From: Planctomycetaceae bacterium
GTDB taxonomy: Bacteria; Planctomycetota; PLA2
Reading direction: 5' to 3'
Length of the DNA stretch: 59,892 bases
Assembly: GCA_011525755.1 (NCBI GenBank)
Contig: WYBS01000190.1
Coordinates: forward strand, 1-59,892
The translations under genes were made by a program, and so were the position numbers. Positions within the stretch are counted from its first letter, which is position 1, and the number at the start of each line of letters is the position of its first letter. Below, piece by piece: positions 1 through 11,321 of this stretch. Under the pieces are notes generated by a model. That model made no database searches. It saw only the letters and a program-made list of their open reading frames with translations, and was not told the DNA's origin.

Positions 1-137
1 CCCCCATCCCGCGACCGCCCAGCCGCTCCCCCTCACCGTTCCGCCGCCGCCGTACGCCTCCCCTCCCCCGCGGCGCCCCCGGCTGACGCGTTAGAATCGC
101 CTATCGTGTTTGTTGACCCGACCGCGGCGCCGCCCGT

Positions 138-2354
138 TCACTGCCCGAGCAGCGCCTTGGCCTCTGCATAAAGCCCGGCCAGTCGCTCGCCGCGGATCAT
201 CGCGGGCTCGACCTTCCCGAGCCATGCCCCGGCCTCGTCCGCGCGGCCGAGGCGGTGGTGCGCCATCGCGAGGTACAGCCACGCGGCCGGCGCAGGGCCC
301 TTCGCCTGGGCCCACTTGAGGGCGTGGATCGCCTCCTCGAGATCGCCGGCGCGGTAGCGGCAGGCGCCGAGAAGCGTCCAGCTCCCCGGGAGGTCCTTCC
401 GCCGGGCCGCGGCGGCCGCGTAGTACGGCACCGCGTCGCGCCAGCGGCCGACGGAGGAGAGCAGCCCGCCGAGCTCGACGTGGGCCCAGTACGCGTCCGG
501 CGTCTCGCGGCTCTCCGCGCACAGCATCTCGATCGCCGCCGCGGTCTCGCCCGCGCGCGCGAGCGCCAGCGGGACGAGGCCCCGGCCGGGGAGCGCCTTC
601 AGCGCCGCGACCTCGCCGGCGAGCGCCGCCCGCCCCGCGTGCACGGCCTCCGGGTCGGGGTCGGCCCGGTCCGCGATCGCGAGGAGGCGCTGCACGTGGG
701 CCTCCGGCCTCCGGCCCGCGGCAAGCAGGGCCCACAGCCGGAGGAAGCGCGCGAAGTCGAGGCCGCGCTCCCCGCGGGCCGTGAGCCCCGCCGCCACCGT
801 CGGCACGTCGGCTTCGAGGATGTCGAGCCCGCTGTCGCGCAAGGCGGCCGCCACCGTGCGCTCGAAGTCGTCGAAGTCGCGGCGGAGCGCCCAGTCGAGC
901 CGCGCGCCGGCGACGCGCGCCGCCGTCTCCTCGTCGCGCGCGCGCTGCCGCTCGGCCTCCTCCGCCCTCTCCTTCCGGCCGCGGATGACGACGACGAGCG
1001 TGCGCGCCTGGCCATGGAACTCGTCGCCGGCGAGGTCCAGCGCCGCAAGCTCGGCCGCGCGCTCCGCCGCCTTGATCGCCTCGTCCCAGCGCCCTTCCCC
1101 CTCGTGCCCGGCCGCCTCCGCCATCGCCTCGCGCGCCGCGTGCGCGGCCTCCGCGCGCTGGCGCACCACTGCCGCCTCCCGCCACAGCCAGCCGCCGCCG
1201 CCGGCGACGAGCGCGAGGAGGACCGAGGCGGCGAGAAGGCGCGTCTGCCGGCGGGCGCGCAGCTGCTCCTGCGCGTTCCGCTGCGCCTCCTCGGCCGCGC
1301 GCTGCGCCTGCTCCGCCGCGGTCTGCTGCTCCGTCGCCTCGCGGTGCGCGCGCGCCGCCTCGGCCTTCGCCTCCGCCGCCGCGACCGCCGCGCGCCGCTG
1401 CCGCTCCTGGACCGCGGCCAGATGGGCGCTGATGCGGCCGGCGAGCACGGTCGCATCACGCGGGCGGGCGCCCCGTGCCGGCGCGAGGCACGCCTTGGCC
1501 AGCTGGACGAGCGCCGCGTCGGCGCCGCAGGCGTCGAGCCGTTGCCACGCCGCCGCGATCCTGCCCTGCGCAGCGTCGGTCAGGCTCTCGAAGGGGGGCG
1601 CTCCCGTCAGGATCTCGCAGAGCGTCGCGCCCAAGGAGAACACGTCGGTGCGCTCGTCGAGCTGGTCGACGAGCCCCATCGCCTGCTCGGGCGCCATGTA
1701 CGAGGGCGTGCCCATGACCGAGCCGGCGACGGACCCTTCGCCGGTCGCGCGCACGGTCGCGACCTGCGTGACCTGCCGGACCTCGTCGGCGATCCCGCCG
1801 CGCCGGAGCACTTTGGCGAAGCCCCAGTCGACGACCTGCACCTCGCCGAACGCGCCAACGAGGATGTTGGATGGCTTCAGGTCGCGGTGGATCACGCCGC
1901 GCGAGTGCGCGTAGGCCATCGTCTGGCAGACCTGCTCGAAGATCGCCAGCGGGCGCCGGCGGTCCGTCCCGCCTTCCTGGAGCAGCGCGGCCAGCGTCTT
2001 CCCCTTGACGAGCCGCATGACGAAGTAGGGGCGGCGGTCGGCCTGGAGCCCCAGCTCGTAGACCGGGATGATGCCCGGGTGCTGCAGCTGCCCCGCGATC
2101 TGAGCCTCCTCCACGAAGCGGCGCACCAGCTCCGCGTCGCCCGCGTGGCGCTGCTGCAGGACCTTGATCGCAACGTCGCGGCCGAGGTCGATGTCGCGGC
2201 CGCGCACGACGTGCCCGACGCCGCCCCGCGCGATCTCGCCGAGGATCTCGTAGTGGTCCGTGCGGCCGGCAACGGCGAACGGCGCGTCGTCGAGCGGGCG
2301 CAGGGCGAGCGGGGGCACCCCCAACCGCACGAGGAGGCTCTCGCGCGCGCTCAC
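138..2354 (-). CDS. Membrane-anchored Ser/Thr protein kinase with TPR-like C-terminus (STK1)
   Basis: 738 aa from a GTG start that overlaps the stop of the upstream kinase (GTGA), implying translational coupling. A Hanks-type kinase domain spans about 35-310: glycine-rich loop [11 protein letters not shown] lysine 64, HRDLKPSN (catalytic D158) and MAPEQA. The magnesium-binding DFG is replaced by DWG (176-178), as in many planctomycete kinases; the Asp is kept, so activity is plausible. An Ala/Glu/Arg coiled coil (about 316-368) leads to one transmembrane helix (about 371-391), and the remaining 350 residues are predicted extracytoplasmic with degenerate TPR-like helices near the end. Last gene of the sigma-STK2-STK1 unit. 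A longer open frame upstream is ignored because it lies antiparallel in register to the TPR region of STK2 and has shadow-like composition. Substrate unknown; the adjacent ECF sigma factor is the obvious candidate (inference). Confidence 0.92.
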   Translation of the reverse strand: MSARESLLVRLGVPPLALRPLDDAPFAVAGRTDHYEILGEIARGGVGHVVRGRDIDLGRDVAIKVLQQRHAGDAELVRRFVEEAQIAGQLQHPGIIPVYELGLQADRRPYFVMRLVKGKTLAALLQEGGTDRRRPLAIFEQVCQTMAYAHSRGVIHRDLKPSNILVGAFGEVQVVDWGFAKVLRRGGIADEVRQVTQVATVRATGEGSVAGSVMGTPSYMAPEQAMGLVDQLDERTDVFSLGATLCEILTGAPPFESLTDAAQGRIAAAWQRLDACGADAALVQLAKACLAPARGARPRDATVLAGRISAHLAAVQERQRRAAVAAAEAKAEAARAHREATEQQTAAEQAQRAAEEAQRNAQEQLRARRQTRLLAASVLLALVAGGGGWLWREAAVVRQRAEAAHAAREAMAEAAGHEGEGRWDEAIKAAERAAELAALDLAGDEFHGQARTLVVVIRGRKERAEEAERQRARDEETAARVAGARLDWALRRDFDDFERTVAAALRDSGLDILEADVPTVAAGLTARGERGLDFARFLRLWALLAAGRRPEAHVQRLLAIADRADPDPEAVHAGRAALAGEVAALKALPGRGLVPLALARAGETAAAIEMLCAESRETPDAYWAHVELGGLLSSVGRWRDAVPYYAAAAARRKDLPGSWTLLGACRYRAGDLEEAIHALKWAQAKGPAPAAWLYLAMAHHRLGRADEAGAWLGKVEPAMIRGERLAGLYAEAKALLGQ

Positions 2355-5300
2355 TGGATGACCTCCCGCGCCTCCTCGTAGTAACGCCGCGCTTCGACGT
2401 GAAGCGTCGCGGGGTCCACGCGATCCAGCGTGCGCCGCGCCTCCTCGACGAGACCCCGCCCGTGCTGCGCCCGCGCCAGGATCGCGAGATCGAACGCGTC
2501 GATGCCGCCGATCTCGATCGACCGCCTCACGGCGCGCTCGGCCTCCTCGAACTCCCCGGTGCAGCAGAGCGCCGCACCCAGGGTCCCCCAGCCGTTCGCG
2601 TTCGACGGGTCGACCTCGACCAGAAGCCGGGCGAGGCGTGCCGCCTCGTGCGGATCGCGCCGGGACCAGTCGCCGCACGTGGTCAGGAACCAGGCGAGCT
2701 CGTTGAGCAGGGACGGGTTGCGAGGGAACCGGGACAGGGCTTCGCCGAGGACCGCCGTGGCCTCGCCGTACCGGCCGGTTTCGGCGAGGACCGCGCCGAG
2801 GACGCGGTGCATCTCGGGGTCGCCGGGCCGCAGCGCCAGGGCCCGGCGCCGGAGCTCGATCGAGCGTTCCGGGTCGCCCGCGCGGTAGTGCGTCTCTCCC
2901 AGGTTCGCGAGGATGTGCGCGGTGTACTCGTGCTCCTCCCCGGCGATCGCCAGGGCCCGTTGGAGGATCTCCACCGCCTCCTCCCACCTTCCGGTCAACA
3001 TGAGCCGACCGGCCAGGTTGTTGCGAGCGCCAAGCTCCACGGTGTCGAGCGCCCGCGGGTTCGGGGACGCCCGGCTGATCTCGAGGACGCGGCGATAGGC
3101 GGCCTCCGCGGCCTTCCCGTCGCCGGCGAGGCCGAGACAGTTGCCCAGGTTGTAGTGCAGGAGCGCGGAGTCCGGCTCCTTCTCCAGGCCCTCGCGATAG
3201 GCGGCGAGCGCCTCCTCCCTGCTCCCTTTCGCATGCAAGGCGTTGCCGAGGGCGTTGTAGCCGTTCGCGGCATCCGGATAGCGGCGGATGGCCTCGCGCG
3301 CGATCTCCTCGGCCCCGTCGAAGTCCCCCACTCCCATGAGCATGCTCGTGAGACGCGTGAATTGGTCCTCGTCCGACGGGTCGAGCTCGAGCGCCCGGCG
3401 CTGCGTGACGAGCGCCTCCTCCCGGCGGCCGGACGCGAGAAGCGCCTCCGCGAGGGTCGCGAGGGCGAAGGTCGACGTGGGCTCGAGCCGCACGGCCGCT
3501 TTGGCCTCGCCGATGGCCGCCTCCAGGTCTCCGGCCCTCCACAGCAGGTCCGCGAGGATCGCGCGCGTCTCGGAGGAGAGAGGCTGCTGCGCGACCAGGG
3601 CGCGGGCGCCGGGGAGCGCCTTGCTTCGATAGCCCAGGTCGCGCAGGAGTTGGATCAGGCCGAAGGTGTACTGCGGCGCCAGTTCGAGCGCGACGAGCGC
3701 CTCGCGCCGCGCTTCCTCGCGCTCGCCCCGCCGCAGCAGCTCGCGGCTCAGCACGTCATGGCCCCACCAGTCCTTCGGAGCCCGCGCGAGGGCCTCGCGG
3801 ACCTTTGCCAGCCCCTCGTCGTACCGCCGCGCCTCGAGGAGCGCCGCCCCCAAGTGGATGGTGAGGTGCGTGTCGTCCGGCCAGCGGCGGAGCGCCTGCT
3901 CCCAGACGGCCACCGCCTCGTGCGCGTCGATCCGCTCGAGCGCCTGACCGAGCACGTGGTGGATCTCGCGTCCCTCGGGGGCGAGGGCCGCCCGCAGATA
4001 GGGGACCGACTGGAGCGCGGCCCCTTGCCGCAGGTATCCGATCGCCCGGCCGGCGGAGTAGTTGAGCCACACGTCGCCCGGATAGCGACGCACGGCACGG
4101 CGCAGGAACTTCGCGGCGGCATGCAAGTCGACGCTCAGCAGGGCGGCCCCCAGCAGGGCCGCGCTCTGCGGCGACAGCTCCGAGGCCGGCTCCTGCGCCA
4201 GGGCGTGGAGCTCGTCGAGGGCGTCACGCGCGAGCACGTCTCGAAGCCGGTCTCGCCACGGGTCCGGATCCGCCAGCTTCGCGGTCTCGAGCAGGCGCTC
4301 CTTACGCTCGGGTGCCCTCGCCGCCCACAGGTTGAGAGTCAACGCCACCTCGAACGCGAACACCTCCCCGCGCGAACGCAGGCGCGCCGCGACCTCCTCG
4401 GGCGTGCTCTCCAGGAAGTCGAGGCCGTAGGACTCGAGAGCGGCGAGGCACTCCCGGTCCACCCAGGCCGCGGCGGACTCGGACTCGAGCATGCGGATCC
4501 ACTCCAGCCGCTCCAGGAGCGCCGCGTCGCTCGCGGCCTGGGCGGCCTCCTGCTCGGCGAGCCGCAAGTCCCCTTCCAACGCCGTCATGAGATCCAATGC
4601 CTCGCCCAGGATCCGGTGGTCGGCGCCGCCCCCGCGCGCGAGGCCCAGGGCGTTGTGCGCCGCGGCGTGCGCGGCCGCCGTCTCCCCGCGGCTCCGCAGG
4701 AGCTGCGCCTCCTGGAGGAGCGCGGCGACCTGGGCGCCCGTCCGCCGCGACCGCGCCTCGCGCTCCCGCGCCGAGAGCGTGTAGATCCCCCCCGTGACGG
4801 CGATCGCCACGAACAGGGCCGCCGCGACCGCGAGCGACCGGCGCCGCGCCTGCCGCGCCGCCCGCCCGCGCGCCTCCTCCGCCGCCGCCCGGGCGCGTTC
4901 CCGGTCCACCCGCGCGCGCTCCTGGACGGTCCGCACGCGCGCCCGCTCCGCCCGCGCGCGGGTCTCGACGGCCTCGATCTCCGCCTGCCGCACCCGCTCC
5001 TCCGCCGCCGCGTGGATCGCCGCGATCGCGGCCGCCACCTCGGCCGCGTCGTGCGGGCGCGCGCCGCGGTCCGGCGCGAGGCAGCGGCGCGCGAGGGCGA
5101 CCAGCTCCGCCTCCGCGCCGCACCGCTCGAGCCGCTCCAGCGGCGCCCCGAGGAGCCCCTGCGCCGCGGCGACGAGGTCGTTCGGCTCGTAGGGCGGCTG
5201 CCCCGTGAGGATCTCGCAGAGGATCGCGCCCAGGGCGAAGACATCCGCCCGCTCGTCGAGGAGGTCGACCTGCCCCAGCGCCTGCTCCGGCGCCATGTAC

Positions 5301-6040
5301 GCGGGCGTCCCCATCACCGCCCCGGCCACGGACTGCGACCCCTCCCGCTCCGACCGCACCGTCGCGATCACGCTGACATCCGGCGGCCGCTCCTCCGTCC
5401 GCGCGAGCACCTTCGCGAAGCCCCAGTCCACTACCTGCACCTCGCCGAAGGCGCCGACCATCACGTTGCTCGGCTTCAGGTCGCGGTGGATCACCCCGCG
5501 CGCGTGCGCGTAGGCGACCGTCTGGCAGACCTGCTCGAAGAGCGAGAGGAAGCGCCGCTGCTCCGCGCCAGCCCCGTCGCGCGCCTGGAGCAGCGCGGCA
5601 AGCGTGCGCCCCTTCACCAGCTTCATCGCGAAGCAGGGGCGCCCGTCCTCCTGCACCCCCAGCCCGTACACCGGCACGATGCCCGGGTGCTGCAGCTGCC
5701 CGCCGATCTGCGCCTCTTCGACGAAGCGCTGGCGGATGTGTGCATGCTCCGCGTACTCCTTCCGCAGCACCTTGAGGGCGACGGTTCGCCCGAGATCCCG
5801 GTCGCGCCCCTGGTACACCACCCCGACGCCGCCGCGCGCGATCTCGCCCTGCATCTGGTAGCGCGGGTCGTCGGGCGCGGCCTCGGCCGGCGTGAGGACC
5901 ACGGGCGCGTCCTCCTCCGGCGCCTCGCGGAGGAAGACCCTGGCGCTCGAGCCGACCAGCCGCTCGATCACGTCGAGGACGCTCTCCGGCTGGCGCCGGA
6001 AAACGGCCTTGAGCCCCCGCTCGACCTTCTCGTCGTCCAT
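2351..6040 (-). CDS. Membrane-anchored Ser/Thr protein kinase with long TPR domain (STK2)
   Basis: 1229 aa. A 60-residue N-terminal segment precedes the kinase domain (about 61-345): [10 protein letters not shown] loop, VALK lysine 90, HRDLKPSN (D187) and DWG at 205-207 in place of DFG, then MAPEQA. A highly charged Arg/Glu/Ala coiled coil (about 347-400) leads to a transmembrane helix (401-421). The remaining 800 residues are mostly TPR repeats (motifs such as [39 protein letters not shown]), ending in EAREVIQ. The kinase and anchor regions match STK1 closely, so the two are paralogues by local duplication. The gene lies 39 bp after the sigma gene and its stop overlaps the STK1 start. Probable role: sensing through the extracytoplasmic TPR domain and phosphorylating a cytoplasmic regulator; ligand and target cannot be read from sequence. 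Confidence 0.93.
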   Translation of the reverse strand: MDDEKVERGLKAVFRRQPESVLDVIERLVGSSARVFLREAPEEDAPVVLTPAEAAPDDPRYQMQGEIARGGVGVVYQGRDRDLGRTVALKVLRKEYAEHAHIRQRFVEEAQIGGQLQHPGIVPVYGLGVQEDGRPCFAMKLVKGRTLAALLQARDGAGAEQRRFLSLFEQVCQTVAYAHARGVIHRDLKPSNVMVGAFGEVQVVDWGFAKVLARTEERPPDVSVIATVRSEREGSQSVAGAVMGTPAYMAPEQALGQVDLLDERADVFALGAILCEILTGQPPYEPNDLVAAAQGLLGAPLERLERCGAEAELVALARRCLAPDRGARPHDAAEVAAAIAAIHAAAEERVRQAEIEAVETRARAERARVRTVQERARVDRERARAAAEEARGRAARQARRRSLAVAAALFVAIAVTGGIYTLSAREREARSRRTGAQVAALLQEAQLLRSRGETAAAHAAAHNALGLARGGGADHRILGEALDLMTALEGDLRLAEQEAAQAASDAALLERLEWIRMLESESAAAWVDRECLAALESYGLDFLESTPEEVAARLRSRGEVFAFEVALTLNLWAARAPERKERLLETAKLADPDPWRDRLRDVLARDALDELHALAQEPASELSPQSAALLGAALLSVDLHAAAKFLRRAVRRYPGDVWLNYSAGRAIGYLRQGAALQSVPYLRAALAPEGREIHHVLGQALERIDAHEAVAVWEQALRRWPDDTHLTIHLGAALLEARRYDEGLAKVREALARAPKDWWGHDVLSRELLRRGEREEARREALVALELAPQYTFGLIQLLRDLGYRSKALPGARALVAQQPLSSETRAILADLLWRAGDLEAAIGEAKAAVRLEPTSTFALATLAEALLASGRREEALVTQRRALELDPSDEDQFTRLTSMLMGVGDFDGAEEIAREAIRRYPDAANGYNALGNALHAKGSREEALAAYREGLEKEPDSALLHYNLGNCLGLAGDGKAAEAAYRRVLEISRASPNPRALDTVELGARNNLAGRLMLTGRWEEAVEILQRALAIAGEEHEYTAHILANLGETHYRAGDPERSIELRRRALALRPGDPEMHRVLGAVLAETGRYGEATAVLGEALSRFPRNPSLLNELAWFLTTCGDWSRRDPHEAARLARLLVEVDPSNANGWGTLGAALCCTGEFEEAERAVRRSIEIGGIDAFDLAILARAQHGRGLVEEARRTLDRVDPATLHVEARRYYEEAREVIQ

Positions 6041-6079
6041 CAGACCGGGTCCCGCGCTCGGCGCGTTTTCGCCCGGGGA

Positions 6080-6724
6080 TTATGCGAAAAGATCGAGCAG
6101 CCGTTCGCACTCCCGCTCCACCTCCCCCGGCGAGCCGGGGTGGTGGAACGCGACCACATCGAGCAGCGCGCGCTTGAACTCCTCGCGGGCGCGGGCGTAC
6201 TCCTTGTGGACGCGGGCCGGGTCCTCCCCCCACCGGGCCGCGATCTCCCGCACCGGGAGGTCCTCCTCGAACCGCAGGCGGAGGAGCTCCACCCGCCGCC
6301 CGTCGCCGGTCGTCCGGTGGCGCGCGACCGCCTCCTCGAGCAGCGCGAGCGCCCATGCGCGGTCGAAGACCTCCGAGAGGCCGGGGTCGGCGGCGGGGAA
6401 GTCCGCGCCGCTCTCGGCCGGCTGCTCCCGCCGCCGTGCCTGCCGCTCCTCCACGCGCAACGCCACGTTGCGGACCACCCCGAATAGGAAGGCGCGGAAG
6501 GGCCGGGCCGGGTCCACGCGCCGGAGCGCGCCCTCCTCCTTGAAGCAGTCGAGGAAGACCTCCTGCACGCCGTCCTCGACCTGCTGGGCGAGCTGGGTCC
6601 CGCGCCAGCGCGCGCCGAGGTACGCGCGCACGACAGGCACGTACCGCCGCGCGAACTCCTCACGGTCGGAAGACCGCCCCTCCGCGGCGCCGCGGATCAC
6701 GGTCCAACAGGTCGACTCGGCCAC
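6080..6724 (-). CDS. ECF sigma-70 family RNA polymerase sigma factor
   Basis: 214 aa from a GTG start. Region 2 is seen around residues 20-95 (YVPVVRAYLGARWRG, then DGVQEVFLDCFKE and PFRAFLFGVVRNVALR). Region 4 is seen around 150-190 (LLRLRFEEDLPVREIAARWGEDPARVHKEYARAREEFKRALL). It is less similar to the TIGR02999-type sigma factors elsewhere in the window and so belongs to another ECF group. It heads the operon with STK2 and STK1 and has no recognisable anti-sigma factor beside it; control by the co-encoded kinases is the likely mechanism, as for other kinase-linked ECF groups (inference). A TAGAAT hexamer at 6731-6736 ends six bases before the GTG, which supports this start and suggests leaderless transcription. 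Confidence 0.9.
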   Translation of the reverse strand: MAESTCWTVIRGAAEGRSSDREEFARRYVPVVRAYLGARWRGTQLAQQVEDGVQEVFLDCFKEEGALRRVDPARPFRAFLFGVVRNVALRVEERQARRREQPAESGADFPAADPGLSEVFDRAWALALLEEAVARHRTTGDGRRVELLRLRFEEDLPVREIAARWGEDPARVHKEYARAREEFKRALLDVVAFHHPGSPGEVERECERLLDLFA

Positions 6725-6826
6725 GGCGGGATTCTAGCGATTTCCCGCCCCGGCTCGACGCCGGCACGCCGGCGATCCTCGCGCTCGCGGCGAACCGCGA
6801 GCCCGGGCACGCGTTCGCTCGCAGCG

Positions 6827-9800
6827 CTACGGGCTCCCGCGTGCGCGCCACTCCTCCGCTTCCTGCGGCTTGCCCCATGCCTCGTAGAGCTTGACCACGC
6901 GCTCGAGGGCGGCGCGCTTGTGGAGATCCACGTCGGGGGGCGGCGCCAGCGCCTCGTATCCTCCGACCACGAGCGGCTTGGCCTCCTCGAACCGCCCCTG
7001 CCCCGCGAGCGCGCCTCCGAGAAGGCTCGTGGCCCAGGCATGGAGCCAGCTTCCCGCGACGATCGCGGGCAGGGCCTCCCGCAGGAGCGGCTCCGCCGCG
7101 GCGTGCTTCTCCTGCCCCTCGAGCGCCGCGCCGAGGAAGAGGCAGCCCCTCCAGACGTCGACGTCGAGCCGCCGCCGCAGCTCCAGGGACTCGCGCGCCG
7201 GACCCTCGGCGTCCGCCGCCCGCCCGAGGCTGAGGAAGGTGGCTGCCGCGGCGTGGAGGTAGTCGAGCCGGGTCCGCTCGCCCACCGGCAGCCCTTCGAG
7301 GTGCGGCAGCGCCTCCGCGAAGAGTCGGGCCGCCTCCTCCCATCGGGAGAGGCCGTAGAACCCGACCGCCAAGTTCATCGCCAGCTGCCGCCGGAACCCC
7401 GCATCGAGGTCGCCGGCGACGGCGAGCGCCTCCTCGACGAGCCGTGCGCACTCATCGCCCTCGACGTACTGCGCCAGGTTGGCCGCGCACTGGCTGTGCA
7501 TGCGTTGGCCCCGCAGCCGGGCGCGACCGATGTCGAGCGCTTCTCGCAGGACGGCGCGCGCCTCGTCGCGCTTCCCGAGCCGCCACAGGACGTGCCCGAG
7601 GTCATTCGTCAGGGCCAGCACGTTCGGGCTCGCGACGCCCACGACGCTGCGCTGGATGGCGAGCGCCCGGCGCAGCCGCGGCTCTGCCTCGTCGGGCTTG
7701 CCCAGCCGCACGAGCAACGACGCGATCATGCCGTCCACGAGGGCGGTCTCCGCGTGGTCTTCTCCCCACGTCTTCCGGGTGATCTCCAGCGCCTCCTCGA
7801 AACAGCGCAGCGCCAGATCGGAATCCCCGCGGCGCTCGTGGACCTGGCCGAGGTGGCCGAGGACGACCGCGAGCTCGTTGTGCCCCGGCAGAATGGCCCG
7901 CAGCGTCGTCTCCGCTTCGCGCAGCGCGTCCAGCGCGCCGTCGTACGCGCCACGCGCCGCACGGCAGATCCCGAGATTCCCGAGCGTCCGGGCCGTCGTC
8001 GGGTGGCGATCCCCGTACACCACGCGGCAGCGCGCCAGGGCCTCTGCAATCTGCTCCTCGGCGGCCGCAAACTTCGACGCGCCGGCCAGGGCATTGCCCA
8101 GCACGCGCTGGGCGCCGATCGTCTCCGGCGCGTCGGGCCCCGCCCCCTCCCGCAGTGTCGCGAGCGCCTCGCGCGCGAGACGCTCCGCGTCCGCGAACTC
8201 CCCGCGGGCCTGATGGACCTCGGCGACCATCAGGAGGGCGTCGGCGACCTCGACGTGGCCCTTGCCGAAGAGCCCCTCGTACATTGCCTGCGACTCGCGG
8301 GCGAGGCGCAGCGCCTGGTCGAGCTCGAGCTGCCGCGCGTGGACGTCCGAGAGAGAGGCGAGTGTGTGGGCTAGGTCGCGGTGCGGTCCACCGTGCACCT
8401 GTCTCAGGATCGCGATCGCCTCGACGTGGAGCGCCTCCGGCTCGTCGTAGCGGTGGGTGCGCTCGAGGGCCGCGCTGAGGTCGATGAGGGCCACGGCCAC
8501 GGTCTCGTGAACGGGGCCGTGGAGCCGCCGCTGCATCGCCAGTGCGGCGCGGAGGCACTGCTCCGCCCCCGCCAAGTCGCCCCGGGCGCTCCGGACCCTT
8601 CCCTTGGTGCGGAGCGCATCCGCGAGGACCTCGTGGTCCGGCCCCAGCGCCGGCAGGCCGACCTCGAGCGCCCGCTCGGCGTGCGGGGCCGCGCGCTCGT
8701 CGAGGCCGAGGCTCGTGAAGGCGCGCGCCATCATCGCCCGGACGGTGGCCTCCACCGCGGGCTCCGTCGCGAGGTCGCTCGTCATGCGGCGGTCGAAGTC
8801 GTCGAGCAGCTCCCGGACGGTGTAGTTCGGCCCCTTCCTTTCCCACGGATTGGACGCCGCGAGCATCTCCCCGAGCAGGCCCTGGATCGTGCTCGCCCGC
8901 GCCGCCTCCCGCCGCGCCTCGCGCTCCTGCGCCCGTGCCCGCACGAGGCCAACGGTGGCGGCGCCCGCCCCCGCCACGAGCGCGCCCAGGATCAGCACGG
9001 CCGCCGTTACCCCCGCGCGGTGGCGCCGCACGTACTTCCGCAGGCGGTACGCCGTGCTCGGCGCCCGCGCGAGCACGGGCTCGTCGCGGAGGAAGCGCCC
9101 CACGTCCATCGCGAGACTGTTCGCCGTCTCGTAGCGTCGCGCGCGGTCCTTCTCCATCGCCTTCATCACGATCCAGTCGAGGTCGCCCCGTACGATGCGG
9201 CCGAGCAGGCGCGGCGGCGTGTCCCGCTTGCGCGCCACGAGGAGGAGGCCCTCCCCCATCGTCGACAGCCGGGTGCTCGGCTTCGGCGGGTCCACCTCGC
9301 GAATCGTGCGCAGCATCTCCTCGTAGCCCCGGGAGAGCAGCTCCCGCGCGTCAAAGGGCTTCGTTCCAGTGAGCAGCTCGTAGAGGAGAACGCCCAGCGA
9401 GTACACGTCCGCCCGCGTGTCCACGTCGAGGCCGCTCATCTCGGCCTGCTCGGGCGCCATGTAGTCGGGCGTCCCGATCATCTGCCGGAACTCCGTGAAC
9501 ACCGTCTTCTCCGTCAGCCGGTGGTCGAGCGCCTTCGCCACGCCGAAGTCGATCACCTTCGGCACCGCCACGCCGTCGTGGAGCGTCACCAGGACGTTCG
9601 ACGGCTTCAGGTCCCGGTGGATCACCCCCTTCTGGTGCGCGTGCTGCACCGCGTGGCAGATCTTCTGGAAGAGGTCGAGGCGTTGCGCGGTGTCCAGCTG
9701 CGCCTGGTCGCAGTACTCCGTGACCGGGACGCCCTTGACGAGCTCCATGACGAAGTAGGGGCGCCCCGCCTCCGTCGTCCCCGCGTCCAGCACTTTCGCG

Positions 9801-10216
9801 ATGTGCGGGTGGTCCATGAGCGCCAGCGCCTGCCGCTCCGCCTCGAAGCGGCCGACGATCTGCCGCGTGTCCATGCCGGCCTTGATCACCTTGAGCGCCA
9901 CCCTCCGGCGCACGGGCGCGGTCTGCTCCACCATGTAGACGACACCGAAGCCTCCCTCTCCGATCTTCTGCAGGAGCTTGTAGCGCCCGATGACCGCGCC
10001 CTCCGCCTCGACGGATTCCGCGCGCGGGGCGCCCGCCGTCGGCTCCGCCAGAAACGGGCCCGCCCGGTCGTGCGCGCGCACGAGCGCATCGACGCTCGCC
10101 CGCAGCGCCGCGTTCCCGCCGCATGCGCGATCGAGGAAGGCGGCGCGCTCCGGCGCCCTCTTCTCCATCGCCTCGGCTGCGATCTCCTTCACCTTGTTCC
10201 AGCCTTCGGGCTCCAT
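6827..10216 (-). CDS. Membrane-anchored Ser/Thr protein kinase with tetratricopeptide repeats (STK3)
   Basis: 1129 aa. The ATG at 10216 is chosen because GGAGG lies six bases upstream and homology begins there ([17 protein letters not shown]); the open frame further upstream is sigma-gene antisense register. Layout: helical N-terminal segment (1-72), kinase domain (about 79-380) with [13 protein letters not shown] lysine 109, HRDLKPSN (D202), canonical DFG (223-225) and MAPEQA, then a transmembrane helix (about 401-424). The large C-terminal domain holds about ten TPR units of the 42-residue TPR_10/TPR_12 type (for example [29 protein letters not shown]). The kinase half closely matches STK4 and STK5. 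The start lies 11 bp after the stop of the sigma factor 10228-10779, making a two-gene sigma-kinase module. Confidence 0.93.
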   Translation of the reverse strand: MEPEGWNKVKEIAAEAMEKRAPERAAFLDRACGGNAALRASVDALVRAHDRAGPFLAEPTAGAPRAESVEAEGAVIGRYKLLQKIGEGGFGVVYMVEQTAPVRRRVALKVIKAGMDTRQIVGRFEAERQALALMDHPHIAKVLDAGTTEAGRPYFVMELVKGVPVTEYCDQAQLDTAQRLDLFQKICHAVQHAHQKGVIHRDLKPSNVLVTLHDGVAVPKVIDFGVAKALDHRLTEKTVFTEFRQMIGTPDYMAPEQAEMSGLDVDTRADVYSLGVLLYELLTGTKPFDARELLSRGYEEMLRTIREVDPPKPSTRLSTMGEGLLLVARKRDTPPRLLGRIVRGDLDWIVMKAMEKDRARRYETANSLAMDVGRFLRDEPVLARAPSTAYRLRKYVRRHRAGVTAAVLILGALVAGAGAATVGLVRARAQEREARREAARASTIQGLLGEMLAASNPWERKGPNYTVRELLDDFDRRMTSDLATEPAVEATVRAMMARAFTSLGLDERAAPHAERALEVGLPALGPDHEVLADALRTKGRVRSARGDLAGAEQCLRAALAMQRRLHGPVHETVAVALIDLSAALERTHRYDEPEALHVEAIAILRQVHGGPHRDLAHTLASLSDVHARQLELDQALRLARESQAMYEGLFGKGHVEVADALLMVAEVHQARGEFADAERLAREALATLREGAGPDAPETIGAQRVLGNALAGASKFAAAEEQIAEALARCRVVYGDRHPTTARTLGNLGICRAARGAYDGALDALREAETTLRAILPGHNELAVVLGHLGQVHERRGDSDLALRCFEEALEITRKTWGEDHAETALVDGMIASLLVRLGKPDEAEPRLRRALAIQRSVVGVASPNVLALTNDLGHVLWRLGKRDEARAVLREALDIGRARLRGQRMHSQCAANLAQYVEGDECARLVEEALAVAGDLDAGFRRQLAMNLAVGFYGLSRWEEAARLFAEALPHLEGLPVGERTRLDYLHAAAATFLSLGRAADAEGPARESLELRRRLDVDVWRGCLFLGAALEGQEKHAAAEPLLREALPAIVAGSWLHAWATSLLGGALAGQGRFEEAKPLVVGGYEALAPPPDVDLHKRAALERVVKLYEAWGKPQEAEEWRARGSP

Positions 10217-10227
10217 GATCGCCTCCT

Positions 10228-10779
10228 TCACGCGGGGGGAAGCCCGTGGAGCGCGGCATAGAGCCACGCCCGCGCGACGGACCACTCGCGTTTCACGGTC
10301 CGCTCCGACAGGCCCAGGCTCGCGGCCGTCTCCTCCACGCTCAAGCCGGCGAAGAGGCGCAGCCGCACGACCTGCGCGGTCTGGGCGTCCTTTCCCTCCA
10401 GGCGCTGAACGGCCTCGTCGAGGGCCAGAATTTCCTCGGGGTCGTGGTCGGCGGCGAGGTCGACAGCGCTCAGGGGTACCCGCCGCCTGGCGCCCCCGCG
10501 CTTTAGTCGCCCGACGCGGCGGGCGTGGTCGACGAGGATCTGCTGCATGGCCCGCGCGGCCGCGTGGAAGAACTCCGCCCGGCTCGACCACGCGACCGGA
10601 CCGCGGACGAGCCGGAGGTAGGCCTCGTGGACGAGCGCGGTGGCCTCGAGGGTGTGACCGGGGCGCTCGGCGGCCATGTGGCGCCGGGCGAGGGTCTGGA
10701 GCTCGGCGTAGACCAAGGGGAAGAGGCGCTCCGCGAGGTCCCCGCCCCCCTCCTCCAGAAGCCGTGCGACGTCGTCCAC
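10228..10779 (-). CDS. ECF sigma factor (TIGR02999-like, kinase-linked)
   Basis: About 183 aa from a GTG at 10779, the point where family homology begins ([20 protein letters not shown]). Region 2: [20 protein letters not shown], then [12 protein letters not shown] and [19 protein letters not shown]. Region 4: [27 protein letters not shown]. These match the sigma factors of Planctomycetes and Acidobacteria that sit next to TPR-linked Ser/Thr kinases. An in-frame ATG at 10893 would add 38 Arg/Gly/Ala-rich residues with no homology-like features, so the shorter form is preferred, but no good ribosome binding site decides it. It precedes STK3 by 11 bp and is transcribed divergently from the homologous sigma gene at 11322. 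Confidence 0.85.
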   Translation of the reverse strand: MDDVARLLEEGGGDLAERLFPLVYAELQTLARRHMAAERPGHTLEATALVHEAYLRLVRGPVAWSSRAEFFHAAARAMQQILVDHARRVGRLKRGGARRRVPLSAVDLAADHDPEEILALDEAVQRLEGKDAQTAQVVRLRLFAGLSVEETAASLGLSERTVKREWSVARAWLYAALHGLPPA

Positions 10780-11013
10780 GACGAGCCGAGTGTGCCGGAA
10801 GGGGCGCTGGCGGACAAGCCGGCACGCGCCGCGCGCCTGCGGGGCCCCGACGACGCGGCCGGCGCGCCGGCACCGCTCCCCCGCCGCGCCCACTCCCCGG
10901 CGCCCCCCCGGGCCGACCCGCCTCTCGGCGCCCAGCCGCTATGGTCGCCCCTCGCGACGAGACGATGAGGACCCGCGGCTCGGCGTGCCCCCGGCCCAGC
11001 GCGCCCGAAAAGT

Positions 11014-11029
11014 GCGCCAGCGCTGGCGC
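11014..11029. promoter_or_regulatory. Perfect 16-bp palindrome between divergent sigma genes
   Basis: GCGCCAGCGCTGGCGC is a perfect palindrome inside the 542-bp gap (10780-11321) between two divergent ECF sigma genes. It could be an operator for a dimeric regulator shared by both modules, or a hairpin in a transcript. The rest of the gap holds an AAGGCCTT palindrome flanked by GGCAG/CTGCC (about 11061-11084) and, at its right edge, CATAAT (11302-11307), a plausible -10 element for the plus-strand sigma gene. No gene with coding character is seen in the gap. Confidence 0.4.
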
Positions 11030-11321
11030 CTCGAGTTTCGCGGTTTTGAGAGGTCCGGAGGGCAGAAAAAAGGCCTTCCTGCCGACGCATGGAAGTAGGT
11101 CCGCCGCCACGCGCCGGAGGAGAGCCCGAATGCAGTCCCATTGTATTTCTTCGGCTCTGCTTCCGCTGCTCTCGACCTTCGAGCGCTGCTTCACGGGGCC
11201 CGGATTCCGGCACTTCGTCGCCGTGATGACGGCGTGGGTGGTGACCCGCGGCCGGCCCGCCTCGCATGCTTTTGGGCTTGTTCGGGAGACCGGCGACGCC
11301 ACATAATCGCGACCTGCCCCG

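Noticed and set aside
91-137. TTAGAATC followed by GTG at the left edge as a promoter and plus-strand gene
   Set aside because: The frame after the GTG runs into antisense of STK1 and has no coding features; an orphan -10-like box is all that can be said.
2355-3542. Extended N-terminus of STK1 reaching 3542
   Set aside because: It would overlap the TPR region of STK2 in another frame; the GTG at 2354 overlaps the STK2 stop and starts just before the kinase homology.
255-6487. Very long plus-strand open frames opposite the kinase genes
   Set aside because: They mirror real minus-strand kinases in a GC-rich genome, are Arg/Leu/Gly-rich, and contain no recognisable motif.
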